Origin: Chloroflexi bacterium RBG_16_72_14 | GTDB lineage: Bacteria; Chloroflexota; Limnocylindria; Limnocylindrales; CSP1-4 | NCBI GenBank assembly: GCA_001797035.1 | Contig: MGOE01000031.1 | Coordinates: forward strand, 23,719-31,858 | DNA length: 8,140 nt | Direction: 5' to 3' | In this document: positions 6,144-8,140 of the stretch, one piece after another | Layout of the letters: every line of letters starts with the position of its first letter | How positions within the stretch are numbered: position 1 is the first letter of the stretch | Notes under the pieces: generated by a model | Told to the model about the DNA's origin: nothing | The model's input: only the letters and a program-made list of their open reading frames with translations | Databases searched by the model: none | Program-made: the position numbers and the translations under genes

Positions 6144-6221
6144 ATGGCAACAGGCCGTCCGAGGACATCGTTCAGCTCGACCCGTTGGAACTGACCCCCG
6201 GGAACGTATCGCGTCAGCTCC

Positions 6222-6235
6222 GGCCCGCACGGGCC
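6222..6235. repeat. short hairpin, left of the GNAT gene
   Basis: GGCCCG-CA-CGGGCC is a perfect inverted repeat. Its 12-base core CCCGCACGGGCC (6224-6235) recurs at 6889-6900, just after the same GNAT gene. It has no T-run. Confidence 0.5.
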
Positions 6236-6296
6236 CGCGGTGACCCGGGGCATCACCGCCGAGGCAGGCTCACGCCAGTCGGCGGAGAATGGCGGC

Positions 6297-6869
6297 ATGA
6301 GGATCGTTCCCGCGTCCCCTGCCCTCTGGCCGGCGGTCGCCGAGTTGTTCTCAGCGGGCGGCGACCCGAGGTGGTGCTGGTGTCAGTTCTGGCGCAAGCC
6401 GGGTTCGAACTGGACCAACACGACCGCCGATGACAACCGAGCGAACCTGCAGGCGCAGGTCGGGCTTGACCCGGCTCCAGGCCTGGTCGCGCTCCGCGAC
6501 GGCAGGGCGGTCGGCTGGGTGGGGCTCGGGCCGCGCGAGGGCTTCGGGCGGCTGGCACGGTCTCGGACGATCCCGCAGCTCCCCGGCGACGGGGTGTGGG
6601 TCGTGAACTGCTTCGTCGTGGCGCGGACCGCGAGGCGGACGGGTGTCGCGAGCGCGCTGCTGGCGGCGGCCGTCGCGTACGCCAGGGAGCAGGGCGCGCG
6701 GACGCTCGAGTGCTACCCGGTGGAGACGGGCGGTGCGCGCATCTCGCCGGCATCCGCCTATATGGGCACGGCCGCGTTGTTCGAGCGGGCCGGCTTCAGG
6801 CTCGCGTCGGCGACGACGTCGAAGGCCGGTGGCGGGCTGTCGCGAGTCGTGGTCCGGCGCGAGCTCTGA
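6297..6869 (+). CDS. GNAT N-acetyltransferase
   Basis: A 190-residue GNAT acyltransferase. The N-terminal part has a Trp/Cys-rich segment, DPRWCWCQFW (residues 23-32), typical of a group of small GNAT proteins of unknown substrate. A beta strand, LVALRDGRAVGWVGLGPR (63-80), is followed by motif A: VWVVNCFVVARTARRTGVASALLAAAV (100-126), with the acetyl-CoA loop RRTGVA at 113-118 (a variant of Q/R-x-x-G-x-G/A). Motif B is in ECYPVE and AYMGTAALFERAGFRLA (154-170), with the usual late 'FERAGF'. The open frame begins at a GTG at 6240, but the ATG at 6297 is chosen: GGAG lies nine bases upstream (6284-6287) and the conserved region begins here. A four-codon ATG-GCG-GCA-TGA (6289-6300) overlaps this start. 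Single gene, converging with the lipoprotein gene. Confidence 0.9.
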   Translation: MRIVPASPALWPAVAELFSAGGDPRWCWCQFWRKPGSNWTNTTADDNRANLQAQVGLDPAPGLVALRDGRAVGWVGLGPREGFGRLARSRTIPQLPGDGVWVVNCFVVARTARRTGVASALLAAAVAYAREQGARTLECYPVETGGARISPASAYMGTAALFERAGFRLASATTSKAGGGLSRVVVRREL

Positions 6870-6881
6870 GTCGCGGGCGGA

Positions 6882-6911
6882 CGGGGGCCCCGCACGGGCC
6901 GAGCGCCCCCG
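6882..6911. terminator. hairpin between convergent genes, possible bidirectional terminator
   Basis: CGGGGGC (6882-6888) pairs with GCCCCCG (6905-6911), and inside it CCC-GCAC-GGG (6889-6898) forms a second stem. It sits in the 44-base gap between two gene ends, which favours a terminator for both. It lacks T-runs on either strand. The inner part repeats the 12-base hairpin at 6224-6235. Confidence 0.45.
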
Positions 6912-6913
6912 CG

Positions 6914-7791
6914 TCAACCGGCGCCGAAGATCTCGCGGCAGACATCCTCGCCCGGGACCATCGGCCGGACGGTCAGCCCGAAGGCTGCGCTGGTCTCCGG
7001 ATCCTGGGTCCAGAACGTCAGCTGGTTCGCCGCCTGGAGGGCGGGGCGGAGCACGTCCGCGTCGGCACCGGAGACCGTGCCGCAGCGGGCGGTCCCGTTG
7101 GCGACCGGCCCGCCGAAGGTGGCCAGCGGCAGCTCCAGCGGCCAGTCCGCCGGGGCCTGCGGCAGGCCGGGCTCCGGCATCGGCGGGGCTCCCACCAGGA
7201 TCGCGTAGGCGGCCGGCACGTACGCCGCCTCGGGGCCCAGCTCGGCGCCGAGCCACGACGACAGGTCCTGCAGGCTCCGCCACAGCTCGCCGAACGCCTC
7301 CGGGGTGCCGGGCTCCGGCTCGCACGGAGTCGTGATGCACACGATCTGCGCGGCCGGGTCGCCGGTCAGCTCGACCCGCGAGCCGTCGACGGTGAGCACG
7401 ATGTGGCCGGTGACGCCGCCCATCACCATGCCGCCCCCCGAGAAGTCGGTCTGCCCGGACAGCAGCCCGAGGTCGCGCGCGGCTTGAATGATCTTCGCCT
7501 GGCCCGCGCCGGTCAGCTGTCGCCCGACCAGGTTCGGGTGCAGCGGCCCGGGGTAGCTCGCGGGGACGGGGCCCTCGGTCACGGCGATGCCGTCGCCGGT
7601 GATCACGAGCATCGGCCGGTTGGCGAACAGGTTCAGGGGCGGGATCGCCTGCGTGACGGTCGCCCGCAGCCACCAGGTCTGGGCCGGGGCCGGCGACGCG
7701 GGCGGCGACGACGCGGAGGGACCTGAGCCACACGCGGTGACGGACAGACCGTGGCGGCAAGCAGTACGGCGAGACGGGCAGGCGAGCGCAT
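6914..7791 (-). CDS. putative lipoprotein of unknown function, apparent frameshift in signal peptide
   Basis: The mature part (about 270 residues) is one open frame with a lipobox SVTAC; the lipidated Cys codon is at 7732-7730. It starts with a Ser/Pro/Ala linker, then strand-rich sequence (TWWLRATVTQAIPPLN, RPMLVITGDGIAVTEGPVP) and four further Cys that could form disulfides. I do not recognise a named family, though similar 'GDG...GPVPAxYPGPLxPNL' proteins occur in high-GC Chloroflexota as far as I recall. In this frame the only start is TTG at 7798, touching the GAGG, and the leader is not a signal peptide. The ATG at 7791, eight bases after GAGG, begins MRSPARLAVLLAAT, a good signal peptide, in another frame. 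Adding one base near 7746-7750 joins the two into a standard lipoprotein leader. Either a recent mutation, an assembly error, or less likely programmed frameshifting. Confidence 0.75.
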
Positions 7792-7839
7792 CGATCAATC
7801 CTCAGGGCGGGGGCGCCACGCGGAGGACGCCGGGCCGTT

Positions 7840-7857
7840 GAGCCCGGTTCCGGGCTC
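7840..7857. repeat. perfect 8-bp inverted repeat upstream of the lipoprotein gene
   Basis: GAGCCCGG-TT-CCGGGCTC lies about 50 bases before the lipoprotein ATG. It could be an operator or a terminator stem for transcription entering from the right. There is no T-run. Confidence 0.5.
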
Positions 7858-7911
7858 GATCTCGGTGTTGCCTGCGGAGCCACGATTCCAGGTGTCTACT
7901 GCCATTGTGTT

Positions 7912-8040
7912 GCCTGGGATGCAAGAACTGACCCGGATTCCGCCCGGTCAGGACCTGCCCCGGCCACCTTGCGAGGCCGTTCGTTGCTCCGGGAGCAACG
8001 GATGCGGGTGGAACGGCCGAAATCGTGGCCTGGGAAGCAA
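7912..8040. repeat. two copies of GCCTGGGAxGCAA
   Basis: GCCTGGGATGCAA at 7912-7924 and GCCTGGGAAGCAA at 8028-8040 match at 12 of 13 bases and bracket the hairpin cluster. A shorter GTGTTGCCTG repeat is at 7865-7874 and 7907-7916. Confidence 0.45.
7975..8018. repeat. nested hairpin (8-bp outer and 7-bp inner stems)
   Basis: Outer arms GGCCGTTC (7975-7982) and GAACGGCC (8011-8018) enclose inner arms GTTGCTC (7983-7989) and GAGCAAC (7993-7999), loop CGG. The two stems abut on the left and are separated by an 11-base bulge (8000-8010) on the right. All 15 pairs are perfect, and the form suggests an RNA fold or repeat-element end. Confidence 0.55.
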
Positions 8041-8044
8041 CATG

Positions 8045-8118
8045 TGCTTGGCTGGTTTCGGCGGCTGCTTGGCTGGGGCCCCGGCCGGGGTGGGTCGGGT
8101 GCAGCGCGAGGTGGGTCG
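8045..8118. repeat. direct repeats with a 21-base period
   Basis: TGCTTGGCTGG occurs exactly at 8045-8055 and 8066-8076, and GGTGGGTCG exactly at 8089-8097 and 8110-8118. Both pairs are 21 bases apart. Between them lies the palindrome CCCCGGCCGGGG (8079-8090). Confidence 0.5.
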
Positions 8119-8140
8119 CTGGGCCGGCGGCCGGGCTAGG

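Larger units (their letters stand above)
7792..8140. other. repeat-rich region without a recognisable gene
   Basis: No open frame here looks coding on either strand. It contains an 8-bp inverted repeat (7840-7857), a series of small hairpins (7929-7979), a nested hairpin (7975-8018), copies of GCCTGGGAxGCAA, and short direct repeats spaced by 21 bases (8045-8118). The promoter of the lipoprotein gene should lie in its left part, but I cannot pick a convincing -10. Its function may be regulatory RNA, a repeat element or the end of a neighbouring feature beyond the window. Confidence 0.6.

Noticed and set aside
6101..6298. Minus-strand 65-codon frame across 6144-6299
   Set aside because: No ribosome binding site, no recognisable motif, and half of it is antisense to the lectin-like remnant.
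6289..6300. ATG-GCG-GCA-TGA mini-frame overlapping the GNAT start
   Set aside because: Could in principle couple translation, but four codons next to a GGAG are easily chance; noted only as a start-site ambiguity.
6402..6410. GGTTCGAAC resembling a tRNA T-loop
   Set aside because: It encodes part of the GNAT protein and no acceptor, D or anticodon stems surround it.
6351..7883. Minus-strand open frame of 510 codons
   Set aside because: Overlaps the GNAT gene antisense and the lipoprotein in another frame; Arg/Gly/Asp-rich without motifs.
7975..8041. Integron attC site
   Set aside because: The GTTGC/GCAAC ends do not match the GTTRRRY/RYYYAAC core sites, and no integrase or cassette is present.
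8045..8118. CRISPR array
   Set aside because: Repeats are only 9-11 bases with a 21-base period and too few copies; no cas gene is nearby.

Overview
The window is very GC-rich (roughly 70%), densely coded, and carries mostly minus-strand genes with Shine-Dalgarno sequences. Its genes look like those of a soil or freshwater Chloroflexota (Limnocylindria/Ellin6529 type) or a high-GC actinobacterium: a long-form class II aldolase, a degenerate secretion-ATPase-like protein, an SH3-like lipoprotein and a PIN protein of a variant subfamily. This taxonomic reading is inference from style and remembered family resemblance; no marker gene is present.

Layout. At 32-2012 (minus) a class II fructose-bisphosphate aldolase is followed, one base after its stop, by a YhbS-type GNAT acetyltransferase: a two-gene operon. 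At 2227-2703 (minus) lies a four-helix DUF2269-type membrane protein. At 2774-3568 (minus) is a protein that resembles CpaF/PilT-type ATPases but has lost its Walker A residues; its GTG sits directly behind a -10-like hexamer, suggesting a leaderless transcript. At 3622-4044 (minus) is a small lipoprotein with a Pro/Ala/Thr linker and an SH3-like C-terminus. At 4347-5084 (minus) is a NarL/LuxR-type regulator with a receiver domain that lacks the phospho-acceptor Asp. Divergent from it, a PIN-domain (VapC-like) gene with a perfect ribosome binding site occupies 5251-5646, with no antitoxin beside it. From 5647 to 6143 there is decayed sequence ending in the C-terminal part of a LecA (PA-IL)-like lectin domain. 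A second GNAT acetyltransferase lies at 6297-6869 (plus), with a nearly identical short hairpin on each side. Convergent to it, at 6914-7791, is an unrecognised putative lipoprotein with an apparent frameshift inside its signal peptide. The last 340 bases are non-coding as far as I can see, but rich in inverted and short direct repeats.

The genes do not form one pathway; apart from the aldolase-acetyltransferase pair they look like independent units. Most minus-strand units have a TANNNT hexamer a short distance before the chosen start, which I read as the local -10 element. I see no CRISPR array, rRNA, tRNA, intact insertion sequence or defence island. The most notable items are the run of degenerate family members (receiver without Asp, ATPase without P-loop Lys, PIN with Gln for Glu), the signal-peptide frameshift and the structured right-hand tail. 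I do not see convincing evidence for a complete new multi-gene system.
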